From Verrucomicrobiota bacterium (GTDB taxonomy: Bacteria; Verrucomicrobiota; Verrucomicrobiia; Chthoniobacterales; Chthoniobacteraceae), in NCBI GenBank assembly GCA_009885995.1, contig VFJQ01000019.1, forward strand, positions 1 to 64,000: 64,000 bases of DNA, given 5' to 3'. Made by a program: the position numbers and the translations under genes. This document shows positions 23,587 to 31,318 of this stretch, in pieces. Below the pieces are notes generated by a model. That model made no database searches and was not told the DNA's origin. It worked only from the letters and a program-made list of their open reading frames with translations. Each line of letters starts with the position of its first letter. Within the stretch, counting starts at the first letter, position 1.

Positions 23587-25125
23587 ATGCGTCCGCTGCT
23601 CGCCCTTTTCATCCGCGCCATGCGGGAAGACACGCGCTCCCGCGCGACCTTCATCGTCCGCACGCTGGTGATCCTGCTGATCCTGGGCTGGCTGTGGATC
23701 ACGCATCAGAGGGCGCGCTGGTCGGGCGCGCCAGGGCGGGAGTTTTTCCTCTCGGTGCTGTGGATCGATCTCGTCGTCATCTGCCTCGCGGGGCTGAACT
23801 ACTTCGCCTCGGCGATCAGCGAGGAGAAGGAAGACGGCACGCTCGGCCTGCTGCGGATGACGGATCTGAACGCGCTCGCCATCCTGCTCGGCAAAAGCAC
23901 GGGGCGCCTGCTCGGCGCGCTGATGCTGCTGATCGTGCAGATCCCCTTCGCGCTCGTGGCGGTGACGATGGGCGGGCTGAACGTCGCGCAGATCCTCGGC
24001 GGCTACCTCTGCCTGCTCAGCTTCACCTTCCTCGTGGCCAATGCGGGCCTGCTCGCCTCGGTGCTGTGCCGGCGGACGAACGCCGCCACCAGCATCGCGA
24101 TGCTGCTGCTGGGCGCGTTCCTCTTCGGCCCATGGCTGGCGCAAAACATCTCGAACGGGCTCGGACAGTTTCATCTCCCGACGCTGCCGCTCGCCGCGCA
24201 GGATTTCCTCGACTCGTGGCGCGACGCACTGCCGGGCACGCGGCTGAATCGCGTGCTGCGCACGGGCTTCACGGGCAGCCTGTGGAGCGCGCAGGCCGCG
24301 GTGAGTCTCGTCCTCGGCGTCGTCTGCTTCCTCGCCGCGTGGCTGGTCTTCGAGCCGATGGCGAAACGCGCGAGCGATCCCGATGCCACGATGGCGCCGC
24401 GCCGATCACGCCTCCGCCGCTCCTCCCGCGTCCAAGGCGAGTGCGCAGCGGCGGTGCGCTGGAAGCAGTTCAAGCTGCTCGGAGGCATGCGCGCGCTGGT
24501 GATCAAGACGCTCGCGGTGCTGCTGTGCGTCGGCGCCTTCACGACAACCATGCGCTTGGGAGGGGAGAATTGGGAGGGGTTCAAATATATCTGCCTGTTC
24601 ACGGGCGCGGGCTTCTTCCTCCTCTACTGCACGGGCGATGCGGCGAATATCTTCGGCGCCGAGCGCCAGCAGCAGACGCTCGCCAGCCTGATGCTGCTGC
24701 CCATTCCCGCACGGCGCATCGCGTGGGAGAAAGTGCGTGGCTGCTTCGCGATGAACTGGCCGGCCTTCGCGTGCGCCGCGTTCGGGGTCGTGCTGTTCTC
24801 TCCGGACATCGCGAAGGAAGTATCGCAAGAGCTGACGCGGCGACCGTCGCAGTCTTTGATCGCGCTCTGCGGCTGGAGCCACGGTGTCTTCGGCTATGCG
24901 CTGCTGCCGGTGTTCGTGGCGTGGCTTTCACTCCGCATGCGCCGCGGCGCCGCCGCGCTCGGCATCACGATCTGGCTTGTCGGCGGCTACATGGGCTCGG
25001 CACTCGTGCTGGTGATGATGCGCGAGGCCGGCGTGATGGTGCTCCCCTTTCTCTCCGGCACGCTGCTTGTCTTCCTCGTGTGCAACATCCCGCGCCGGCT
25101 CGAAGCCCTCGCCGCCGAGGAATAG
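23587..25125 (+). CDS. ABC-2 type permease B, module 2
   Basis: The 512-residue membrane protein has about 12 hydrophobic segments and the coupling signature NYFASAISEEKEDGTLGLLR, nearly identical to permease A. The linker (about 258-290) is rich in Arg and Ser and carries no palindrome. The two permeases look like a tandem duplication that now supplies both halves of a heterodimeric transporter with the ATPase at 19827. Copy B of the palindromic repeat lies 23 bp upstream. Substrate unknown. Confidence 0.86.
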   Translation: MRPLLALFIRAMREDTRSRATFIVRTLVILLILGWLWITHQRARWSGAPGREFFLSVLWIDLVVICLAGLNYFASAISEEKEDGTLGLLRMTDLNALAILLGKSTGRLLGALMLLIVQIPFALVAVTMGGLNVAQILGGYLCLLSFTFLVANAGLLASVLCRRTNAATSIAMLLLGAFLFGPWLAQNISNGLGQFHLPTLPLAAQDFLDSWRDALPGTRLNRVLRTGFTGSLWSAQAAVSLVLGVVCFLAAWLVFEPMAKRASDPDATMAPRRSRLRRSSRVQGECAAAVRWKQFKLLGGMRALVIKTLAVLLCVGAFTTTMRLGGENWEGFKYICLFTGAGFFLLYCTGDAANIFGAERQQQTLASLMLLPIPARRIAWEKVRGCFAMNWPAFACAAFGVVLFSPDIAKEVSQELTRRPSQSLIALCGWSHGVFGYALLPVFVAWLSLRMRRGAAALGITIWLVGGYMGSALVLVMMREAGVMVLPFLSGTLLVFLVCNIPRRLEALAAEE

Positions 25126-25164
25126 CGGCTTGGCTTCCGGAGGGAAGGCGGGCACCTTGCTCGC

Positions 25165-25701
25165 ATGAAACTCCTCCCGGTATTCCTCGCTCTCCTCGTC
25201 CTCGGCGCGAACGTTTTCGCCGCCGACGTTTCAAAGATCCTCACCGAAGCGCAGACCGCGATGATCCGCGGCGATCTCGATACGGCAAAGCGCAATTTCC
25301 AGATCGTCTATGAACTCGATCCGCGAAACACGATCGCGATCGCCGGGCTCAGGCAGATCGCCGTGCAGGGTGGGAAGACCGGCGGCGCGGCGGTCGAGAA
25401 GCAACTCGCGACGGTGATCCTGCCGCAGGTTCAGTTCAGGGAGGCGACTTTCACCGAGGCGCTCGATTTCCTGAAAAAGAAAGTGACCGATGTGAGCGGC
25501 GGGAAGCAGACGGCGAACTTCGTGGTGCAGCCCGGCGTGGACCAGACCGCAAAGATCACGCTGAGCCTGACGAACATCCCGCTGACCGAGGCGCTGCGGT
25601 ATCTGACCGAGTTGGTGAGCGCGAAGATCGAGTATCAGAAATACGCGATCGTCATCAAACCCGCGGGCGGCACGGTGACCCCGACGAACGCGCCTCAGTA
25701 G
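25165..25701 (+). CDS. Secreted TPR / secretin-N-like protein
   Basis: The 178-residue product has a signal peptide (MKLLPVFLALLVLGANVFA), a TPR-like helical hairpin (25-60, with LDTAKRNFQIVYELDPRN) and a C-terminal domain resembling the N-terminal STN/secretin-N fold: VQFREATFTEALDFLKKK, then ITLSLTNIPLTEALRYLTE and YAIVIKP. In PVC bacteria this pair of domains usually precedes the beta-barrel of a PilQ/GspD-like secretin, but here the protein stops before any barrel. It may be a stand-alone partner of the secretin missing from the PilM cluster. Its stop overlaps the convergent truA stop by 7 bp. Confidence 0.72.
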   Translation: MKLLPVFLALLVLGANVFAADVSKILTEAQTAMIRGDLDTAKRNFQIVYELDPRNTIAIAGLRQIAVQGGKTGGAAVEKQLATVILPQVQFREATFTEALDFLKKKVTDVSGGKQTANFVVQPGVDQTAKITLSLTNIPLTEALRYLTELVSAKIEYQKYAIVIKPAGGTVTPTNAPQ

Positions 25702-26546
25702 AGCACGCGGACGAGGTAGAGCCCGTCGGCCGGCGCGGTGAAGTTCGATTTCTTCGCGCCTTTGCTCGCGAGCAATTCGCTCAGCCAGTCGAGCGACGCC
25801 TTGCCCTGCGCAACGCGGACGAGCGAGCCGGTGAGCAGGCGCGCCATGCGATAGAGGAAGCCGCCGCCTTCAAAGCGCAGCGCGATGCACCCGGCGCGGC
25901 GGACGATGCGGATCGAGTGGATGGTGCGAACGGTGTCCTTCTCGGGCTGGCCGCGGTTCGCGGCGAACGACGCGAAGTCGTGCGTGCCGGTGAGCAGCTT
26001 CGCGCCCGCGCGCAGGAGATCGAGATCGAGCGGCACCGGCACGTGCCAGGCGCGGCCGAGCTCGAGCGGGTGCAGCGTCGGGCCGGTCCACAGGCGGTAT
26101 TCGTAGATCTTTCCGCGGGCGGAAAAGCGGGCGTGGAAGTCGGCGGGCGCGCGGCTCACGCGGAGCACGCGGACTTGCGGCGGGAGGTTCGCATTCAGCG
26201 CGAGCAGCCATTTGCGAAGATCGAATTTCCCACGCTCCACTTGCACATGCGCGAGCTGGCCGAGCGCGTGGACGCCGGTATCCGTTCGCCCCGAGCCATG
26301 CACCACGATACGCCCGCCGCACAGCCCGGCGAAGGCACGCTCGATGTGATCCTGCACCGCATCGTCGCTCGCCTGGCTCTGCCAGCCGCGGAAGGCGCGA
26401 CCGTCGTAGGCGATGAGCAGCTTGAGGCGGATGGAGCGCTGGCGTCCCGCCGGCCATTTGCCGGGCGCGCAGCGCGAATCTTTTGAGCTAGCGGCTTCGC
26501 CGGCAGGCGGGTGGCCGGCGGGACGCCGGCGCTCCTTGGCACTCAC
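25695..26546 (-). CDS. truA: tRNA pseudouridine synthase A with element-encoded N-terminus
   Basis: The 283-residue product isomerises U38-40 in the tRNA anticodon arm. Family landmarks are LKLLIAYDGRAFRGWQSQ, the catalytic Asp in GSGRTDTGVHALGQ and the later FHARFSARGKIYEYR. Enzyme homology begins only near residue 39 and there is no ATG at that point. The nearest in-frame start is GTG 26546, overlapping the ruvX stop as GTGA. The 105 bases between are a palindromic element (26431-26535) whose length keeps the frame; without it the N-terminus would read V-S-A-I-R-L-K. So truA appears to carry a translated 35-residue insertion. A non-ATG start at ATC just before the homology is the alternative. 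Confidence 0.9.
   Translation of the reverse strand: MSAKERRRPAGHPPAGEAASSKDSRCAPGKWPAGRQRSIRLKLLIAYDGRAFRGWQSQASDDAVQDHIERAFAGLCGGRIVVHGSGRTDTGVHALGQLAHVQVERGKFDLRKWLLALNANLPPQVRVLRVSRAPADFHARFSARGKIYEYRLWTGPTLHPLELGRAWHVPVPLDLDLLRAGAKLLTGTHDFASFAANRGQPEKDTVRTIHSIRIVRRAGCIALRFEGGGFLYRMARLLTGSLVRVAQGKASLDWLSELLASKGAKKSNFTAPADGLYLVRVLY
26431..26535. repeat. 105-bp palindromic element in truA 5-prime region
   Basis: Arms starting ATGGAGCGCTGGCGTC (26431) and ending GACGCCGGCGCTCC (26535) match the arms of the element at 17692-17792. Its length of 105 bp, 35 codons, preserves the truA frame from the GTG start. Confidence 0.85.
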
Positions 26547-26962
26547 CCGAGCATCGCCTGTGCATCGAGCCAGCCTTGCAGGATGAACTGCGCGGCGGCC
26601 TGGTCGATCACTTCGCGGCTTTGCTTCGTGTTGCGACCGGCGGCGTGGAGGCCTCGCTGAGCGGCTTTGGTGCTCATGCGTTCGTCCCAGAGTTTCACCG
26701 GGCACGCGACGGCGGCGCGGAGTTGCTCGGCGAAGGCGCGCACTTTTTCCGCCGCGGGGCCGTAGGTGCCGTCCATGTTGCGCGGCATACCGAGCACGAT
26801 GGTGCCGATGCGCTCCTTCGCGACGAGTGCCGCGATCTTTTCGATCACGCCTCCCTCGGCGACGTGGATGGTGCCGTGAGGGTGCGCGAGCATGCCGAGT
26901 TCGTCGGAGATCGCGACGCCGATGCGGGCGTCGCCGTGGTCGAGACCGAGGGAGCGGGTCAT
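26543..26962 (-). CDS. ruvX: RuvX/YqgF-type Holliday junction resolvase
   Basis: The 139-residue product has the RNase H-like YqgF fold: LGLDHGDARIGVAISD at the start, GTIVLGMPRNMDGT in the middle and LWDERMSTKAA with the conserved Asp/Glu. The length is typical. The family acts on Holliday junctions or in 16S rRNA 5-prime processing. It is coupled on both sides: ATGA overlap with manC upstream and GTGA overlap with truA downstream. ATG 26962 matches the family start. Confidence 0.93.
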   Translation of the reverse strand: MTRSLGLDHGDARIGVAISDELGMLAHPHGTIHVAEGGVIEKIAALVAKERIGTIVLGMPRNMDGTYGPAAEKVRAFAEQLRAAVACPVKLWDERMSTKAAQRGLHAAGRNTKQSREVIDQAAAQFILQGWLDAQAMLG

Positions 26963-28029
26963 TGGAGTTCGGGCGGTGTGAGTGCGACGAGTTGCTTGAT
27001 CTGCTCTGCCTCGTGCCGGTTGCAGACAAGGATCGCGTCGGGCGTTTCGACGATGATGAGGTCGTGAACGCCCATGAGCGCGACGAGCTTTTTCTGGCTC
27101 GAGAAGACGATGTTGTTGCCCGCGTCGATGAGGCGCAGGTCGGTGTTGGAATGATTCTGTGCGTCGGCCTCGGGGAGATACTTGGCGACGGCCGTCCAGC
27201 TCCCGATGTCGTCCCAGTCGAAGCCGGCCTCGACCACGAGCACGCGGCCCGCTTTCTCCATCACGGCGTAGTCGATGGAGATCTTCGGCAGCGTCGGGAA
27301 GACATCGCGCAGCAGCGCGGCGAAGTCGCCGTTGCGCGCCCGCGCGATGAACTCCGCGAGCGGCGGTGCGTAGCGCTCGAAGGCGTTGAGGATCGCGGGG
27401 ATCGACCAGATGAACATGCCGGCATTCCACCGGAAATTTCCCTGCGCGAGGAACTGCTCGGCCAGCTCCGCGCTCGGCTTTTCGCGGAAGCGGACGACGT
27501 GATGCACCGTCGGCCCCTCGGGCGCATCGGCGAGCGCGAGCGGGGTGCCGGACTCGATGTAGCCGAAGCCGGGGCAAGCCCACGTGGGCTTGATGCCGAT
27601 CGTCACGAGTTCCGAGGTGCGCTCCGCCGCGTGCGCAGCGACTCGCATCGTGCGCTGGAAGCCGGCGGTGTCGCGGATGAGATGATCGGCGGGCAGCACG
27701 ATCATCGTCGCGCCCGGCGCGCGAGCGGCGACCCATCCGACGCCGAGCGCGATGGCCGCCGCGGTGTCGCGCTTGGCGGGCTCGGCGACGATGTTTTCCG
27801 CCGGCAGTCTCGTCGCGATGGCGCGCACGCCGTCGAGTTGGTCGGCATTGGTGAGGACGAGCACGTTTTCCGGCGGCACGAGTCCGTCGAGGCGCGCGAG
27901 CGTGGCTTCGAGGAGGGTCTGCTCGGAGAAGAGGGCGAGGAGTTGCTTTGGGCGGGTGCGCCGGCTGAGTGGCCAGAAGCGTTCGCCGCTGCCACCGGCG
28001 AGGACGAGGACATAGAGCGGGGAAGGCAT
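26959..28029 (-). CDS. manC: Mannose-1-phosphate guanylyltransferase
   Basis: The 356-residue product makes GDP-mannose from mannose-1-phosphate and GTP. It has the GMP-type signature VLAGGSGERFWPLSR followed by RPKQLL, FREKPSAELAEQFL, WNAGMFIWSI and the ending FDWDDIGSWTAV typical of this family. It lacks the C-terminal isomerase domain of bifunctional ManC/AlgA, which matches its length. Start ATG 28029 is the first codon of the recognised family N-terminus; the open frame upstream is unsupported. The product could feed the glycan genes elsewhere in the window. Confidence 0.93.
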   Translation of the reverse strand: MPSPLYVLVLAGGSGERFWPLSRRTRPKQLLALFSEQTLLEATLARLDGLVPPENVLVLTNADQLDGVRAIATRLPAENIVAEPAKRDTAAAIALGVGWVAARAPGATMIVLPADHLIRDTAGFQRTMRVAAHAAERTSELVTIGIKPTWACPGFGYIESGTPLALADAPEGPTVHHVVRFREKPSAELAEQFLAQGNFRWNAGMFIWSIPAILNAFERYAPPLAEFIARARNGDFAALLRDVFPTLPKISIDYAVMEKAGRVLVVEAGFDWDDIGSWTAVAKYLPEADAQNHSNTDLRLIDAGNNIVFSSQKKLVALMGVHDLIIVETPDAILVCNRHEAEQIKQLVALTPPELQ

Positions 28030-28128
28030 CGGCCCGTGGACTAATGCGACGATGGCCGAATGGAAAGCAGCAACTCGACACGCGGCTTGGGCCTTTTCAT
28101 CCGCGGGAAATGGGCCTATCTCACCGCC

Positions 28129-28416
28129 ATGCCCCGCAACCAATCCTCGGACACGCTGCAGAAGAGTGCGCTCATCGTCACACAGACCGCCGTCGGCTGC
28201 GCGCTGGGGCTGCTGCTCGCGGGGAAGATCGGCCGCCCGGCGCAGAAGACGACGGCAGCGACGCTCCTCGGCATCGGGGTGCTGCTCGCGCTGCCGGCCC
28301 TGATCGATGTGGTGACGGATGCGGTGAACGGCCCGGGCTCGGAGCGCGGTGAGCGGCGCCGGTTGGATTCCATCCGCACGCACAGCGGGCTGACGGACGA
28401 CGCGGAAATTCTGTAA
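28129..28416 (+). CDS. Small membrane protein, two helices
   Basis: The 95-residue product has an amphipathic start (MPRNQSSDTLQKSALIVTQ) and a membrane hairpin at about 18-60 (AVGCALGLLLAGKIGR, then TAATLLGIGVLLALPALIDV), with an acidic and basic tail. An upstream ATG at 28060 would add 23 residues that look non-coding; neither start has a Shine-Dalgarno sequence. A weak promoter-like pair (TTTTCA, 17 bp, TATCTC) sits just before 28129 and would give a nearly leaderless mRNA. It is divergent from manC. No family is recognised. Confidence 0.55.
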   Translation: MPRNQSSDTLQKSALIVTQTAVGCALGLLLAGKIGRPAQKTTAATLLGIGVLLALPALIDVVTDAVNGPGSERGERRRLDSIRTHSGLTDDAEIL

Positions 28417-28465
28417 GACAAAGCGCCCGGACGCAGGGGCACATGCGGTGCTTGGAATCGCACGC

Positions 28466-28567
28466 ATGAAACGCCCCCGGATCCACCTCCCCCATCCCGA
28501 CGCGACCTCGGCGGAACTCGCCGTCGGCGCCATGCTCATCGCCATCCTGCTGCGCTGGCTCATGTAG
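28466..28567 (+). CDS. Possible 33-residue membrane peptide
   Basis: A short frame MKRPRIHLPHPDATSAEL... ends in a hydrophobic helix (VGAMLIAILLRWLM) and a TAG. It lies between the small membrane gene and nrdR with 50 bp on one side. The basic N-terminus plus hydrophobic C-terminus is suggestive, but in GC-rich sequence such frames arise by chance. Confidence 0.3.
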   Translation: MKRPRIHLPHPDATSAELAVGAMLIAILLRWLM

Positions 28568-28614
28568 CGGCGCGGCATTCACCGGGCAGACACCCGTCTC
28601 GTCGCGTTTGTGCT

Positions 28615-28642
28615 TTGACACCCCAATCCCTTGTGTTAAACG
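28615..28642 (+). promoter_or_regulatory. Probable sigma-70 promoter of nrdR operon
   Basis: A perfect TTGACA (28615-28620) is followed after 16 bp by TAAACG (28637-28642), 28 bp before the nrdR ATG. The -10 match is only moderate. It is the best promoter-like site ahead of the six overlapping genes 28670-35516. Confidence 0.5.
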
Positions 28643-28669
28643 GCCTCTCAATTCCCCGCTAACCACAAG

Positions 28670-29158
28670 ATGCATTGTTCGAAATGCGGAAGCTTGGACG
28701 ACAAGGTGATTGATTCGCGGCTGTCGAAAGATGGCCGTTCCATTCGTCGCCGACGGGAGTGTCTCCAGTGCAATCACCGCTACACCACATACGAAGAAAT
28801 CGAGCGCTCCGAACTGCGAGTGCTCAAGCGCGATGGGCGCAGCGAGCCTTTTCACAAGGAGAAGCTCGTGGGCGGCATGATGAAGGCCTGCGAAAAGCGG
28901 CCCATCACCCGCGAGATGGTGGAGCGCGCGGCGGAAGAGATCATCGAGGCGCTTGAGTCGGAGTTTCCGCGGGAGATCCCCTCGCACGTCATCGGCGTGA
29001 AGGTGATGCAAAAGCTGCACGACCTCGACCAGGTCGCCTACGTGCGCTTCGCATCGGTGTATCGCACGTTTCAGGACATCGATCAGTTCATCGACGAACT
29101 GCAAAAGCTCGGGCACCACTTCAAACGCTCCGAGCTGCAACCGGAGCTCTTTCGATGA
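28670..29158 (+). CDS. nrdR: Transcriptional repressor NrdR
   Basis: The 162-residue product is the ATP/dATP-sensing repressor of ribonucleotide reductase genes. The N-terminal zinc ribbon shows Cys3/Cys6 (MHCSKCGS) and Cys31/Cys34 (ECLQCNHRYTTYEE), and the ATP-cone follows with KRDGRSEPFHKEKL, ...LESEFPREIPSHVIG and VAYVRFASVYRTFQD. Length and motif spacing are standard. It overlaps the next gene by 4 bp (ATGA). No reductase genes or obvious paired NrdR boxes are visible in the window. Confidence 0.96.
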   Translation: MHCSKCGSLDDKVIDSRLSKDGRSIRRRRECLQCNHRYTTYEEIERSELRVLKRDGRSEPFHKEKLVGGMMKACEKRPITREMVERAAEEIIEALESEFPREIPSHVIGVKVMQKLHDLDQVAYVRFASVYRTFQDIDQFIDELQKLGHHFKRSELQPELFR

Positions 29159-29715
29159 TCGCGCTGCCGAACGATCTCCCGCTCATTCGGCTGCACGATG
29201 GAGATGCCATCCCGTTCGAGCCCGAGTGGCTCACCTGCTCGCTCGCCCGGGCAGCCCGCCGCGCCGGCCTCGTGCAGTGGTGGCTCGCGCCGCATGTCAC
29301 GGCGAGCGTCACCGAGTATTTGCGCGCCGATCACCACTCGCCGGTAATCGACGCCACGCGACTCGAGCAAGCCGTGCAATCGGTGCTGCAAGTCATCGGC
29401 TATGCGGAGGTCGGGCGCTACTTCGCCGTCGGTCGGCCAGTGATCGCGATCTCGCTCGTCGATCTCGTGCGGGAAGCGGGCGCGGGCTACGAACTCGCGT
29501 TCTTCCGGCTGCTCAGCCGCCGACTCGCGGAAGCGATCGCCTCGCACACTCCTCACTTCCAACTCATCGGGCTCGACCTCTGCGTGCGGCTGCTCAGCGC
29601 TCGCAAATCGTGGAGCCGCGAGTGCTCGACGCTCCAGTCGGAGATCGTGCTTTTCGCCCGGCAGCACACCGCCTGCGCATCGGACGGACACGACGTCACC
29701 TTCTCGCTGACATGA
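29155..29715 (+). CDS. ATP-cone-like protein coupled to nrdR
   Basis: The 186-residue product is not a known enzyme, but residues 10-95 follow the ATP-cone pattern: a basic-helix start EWLTCSLARAARRAGL, a middle helix VTASVTEYLRADHHSPVIDA, then LEQAVQSVLQVIGYAEVGRY, like the L-G-Y-x-E-V-A end of ATP-cones. The usual Arg/Lys-rich entry strand is weak. The C-terminal half is helical and unrecognised. The gene overlaps nrdR by ATGA and the HIT gene by ATGA. I infer a degenerate nucleotide-sensing partner of NrdR; a fold search would decide. Confidence 0.6.
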   Translation: MIALPNDLPLIRLHDGDAIPFEPEWLTCSLARAARRAGLVQWWLAPHVTASVTEYLRADHHSPVIDATRLEQAVQSVLQVIGYAEVGRYFAVGRPVIAISLVDLVREAGAGYELAFFRLLSRRLAEAIASHTPHFQLIGLDLCVRLLSARKSWSRECSTLQSEIVLFARQHTACASDGHDVTFSLT

Positions 29716-30050
29716 CCATTTTCGAGAAGATCGCCAGCCGCGAGATCCCCGCGGATATCGTCTTTGAAGCCGACGACTTTCTCGCCTTCCGCGACGTGCG
29801 ACCACAGGCGCCGGTGCATGTGCTCATCATCCCAAAACGCTGCATCCCACGCATCGACGTGGCGACCGGTGACGATGTCGCCCTGCTGGGCCGGATGCTC
29901 GGCGCCGCGCCGAAAATCGCGCAGCTCTGCGGTGTCGCGGAAAGCGGCTACCGCCTCGTCATCAACAATGGCCGCGACGCCGGCGAGTCCGTTCCCCACT
30001 TGCACATCCACCTCCTGGGAGGCCGAGCGCTGCACTGGCCGCCGGGATGA
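29712..30050 (+). CDS. HIT-family nucleotide-binding protein
   Basis: The 112-residue product is a Hint-type histidine-triad protein, which hydrolyses nucleoside phosphoramidates or adenylates. It opens with TIFEKIASREIPADIVFE, contains HVLIIPKRCIPRID and ends with the triad motif HLHIHLLGG, whose middle His is the nucleophile. Length is normal. It overlaps both neighbours by 4 bp, so it is co-translated with the ATP-cone-like protein and the ketosynthase. Confidence 0.95.
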   Translation: MTIFEKIASREIPADIVFEADDFLAFRDVRPQAPVHVLIIPKRCIPRIDVATGDDVALLGRMLGAAPKIAQLCGVAESGYRLVINNGRDAGESVPHLHIHLLGGRALHWPPG

Positions 30051-31318
30051 GAAGTCTCTACAACTCCGCGGACGACGCCGCGCGCCGGGTAGTCATCACC
30101 GGCATGGGCGTCATCGCACCGAGTGGATGCGATCTCGCCGGTTTCTGGAAGAACGTGTGCGAAGGCCGCAGCTCGATCGGAGAGGTGACGCGCTTCGACG
30201 CGAGCGACTCGCCGTCGCGCCTCGCAGCGGAAATCCGTGACTGGCAGCCGACCGAATACCTCGACGCGAAATCCGTCAGGCGTTTCGAGCGTTCGCTCCA
30301 ATACAGCGTCGCCGCAGCACGGCTCGCCGTCGAAAACGCCCGGCTCAATTTCGACGAGATCGATGCCGACCGCGTCGGCGTCGTCGAGGCGACATCGCTC
30401 AGCAACATGGAAGCCGCCTACAGCGCCCGCGAAGCGCTCGACACCCGTGGCGCGCGCGCGGTCACCCCGTCGATGATGATCAGCGGCTACGTCGGCAGCG
30501 GTAGCGCCGAGATCGCCAACGCGATCGGCTGCCGCGGCCACGCGTTGACGTGCAGCTCCTCGAGCGCTTCGGGCAACGATGTGATGGGCTACGCCCGCCA
30601 CATGATCCAGCACGACGGCATCGACGTGATGATCGCCGGCGGCGCCGAGGCCCCGATCGTGGACACCGTTTTTTTCGGCTTCGCCCAAAGCCACGCGATG
30701 ACGCGCTGGTCCGGCCCGCCCGAGGAAGCGATGAAGCCCTTCGACCAGGCCAGCGATGGCTTTGTCATCGGCGAAGGTGGCGCCTATATCGTCCTCGAGG
30801 AACTCACCCATGCGCTGAGCCGTGGCGCGCACATTTACGCCGAGTTGCTCGGCCAATCCCGCGCATGTGAAGCCTATCATCCGATGGCTCCGCACCCCGA
30901 CGGCTGGGGCGTCGCGCGCGCGATGAACAAGGCCTTGCAAGCCGGGCGCATCGATCCCGCACGCGTGAACTACATCAACGTCCACGGCACCGCGAACGCG
31001 TCGAACGACCTCGCCGAGACACGCGCGATCAAAGAAGTCTTCGGCCCGCTCGCCCGGCGCCTCGCGCTCAGTTCCACCAAGCCCGTCACCGGCCACGCGC
31101 TCGCCGCCGCGGGCGCCATCGAAGCAGTGATCTGCGCCCTCGCGATCGAGCACTCCATCATCCCGCCCACGATCAATCTGCGGCAGCCGCACCCGGAGTG
31201 CGACCTCGACTACGTGCCCGGGCACGCACGGCCCTACCCGATCGACGTGGCGCTCAGCCTCAACAGCGGCTTCGGCGGCAAGACCTCGTGCCTGATCCTC
31301 GGGCGATACCGCGCATGA
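30047..31318 (+). CDS. Beta-ketoacyl-ACP synthase II-like protein with Ser nucleophile position
   Basis: The 423-residue product has the FabF fold: VVITGMGVIAPSG at the start, His313 in INVHGTANAS, Lys345 and His350 in TKPVTGHALAAAG, and the C-terminal gate SLNSGFGGKTS. The nucleophile strand reads LTCSSSSASGNDVMG. When aligned through the invariant S-G and the following DVMIAGGAE, the catalytic Cys of FabF (T-A-C-T-S-G) falls on Ser173; the only nearby Cys is 169, four residues earlier. The usual condensation chemistry may therefore be altered. It overlaps its neighbours by 4 bp in the nrdR operon, away from any acyl carrier gene. Confidence 0.9.
   Translation: MRSLYNSADDAARRVVITGMGVIAPSGCDLAGFWKNVCEGRSSIGEVTRFDASDSPSRLAAEIRDWQPTEYLDAKSVRRFERSLQYSVAAARLAVENARLNFDEIDADRVGVVEATSLSNMEAAYSAREALDTRGARAVTPSMMISGYVGSGSAEIANAIGCRGHALTCSSSSASGNDVMGYARHMIQHDGIDVMIAGGAEAPIVDTVFFGFAQSHAMTRWSGPPEEAMKPFDQASDGFVIGEGGAYIVLEELTHALSRGAHIYAELLGQSRACEAYHPMAPHPDGWGVARAMNKALQAGRIDPARVNYINVHGTANASNDLAETRAIKEVFGPLARRLALSSTKPVTGHALAAAGAIEAVICALAIEHSIIPPTINLRQPHPECDLDYVPGHARPYPIDVALSLNSGFGGKTSCLILGRYRA

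Noticed and set aside
25870-26457. Separate frame beginning M-A-G-G-T-P-A-L-H within truA
   Set aside because: It starts inside the palindromic element and is a frame-shifted reading of truA; truA itself has the conserved motifs.
28060-28128. N-terminal extension of the small membrane protein at 28129
   Set aside because: The extra 23 residues look non-coding and have no ribosome-binding site, though this start cannot be excluded.
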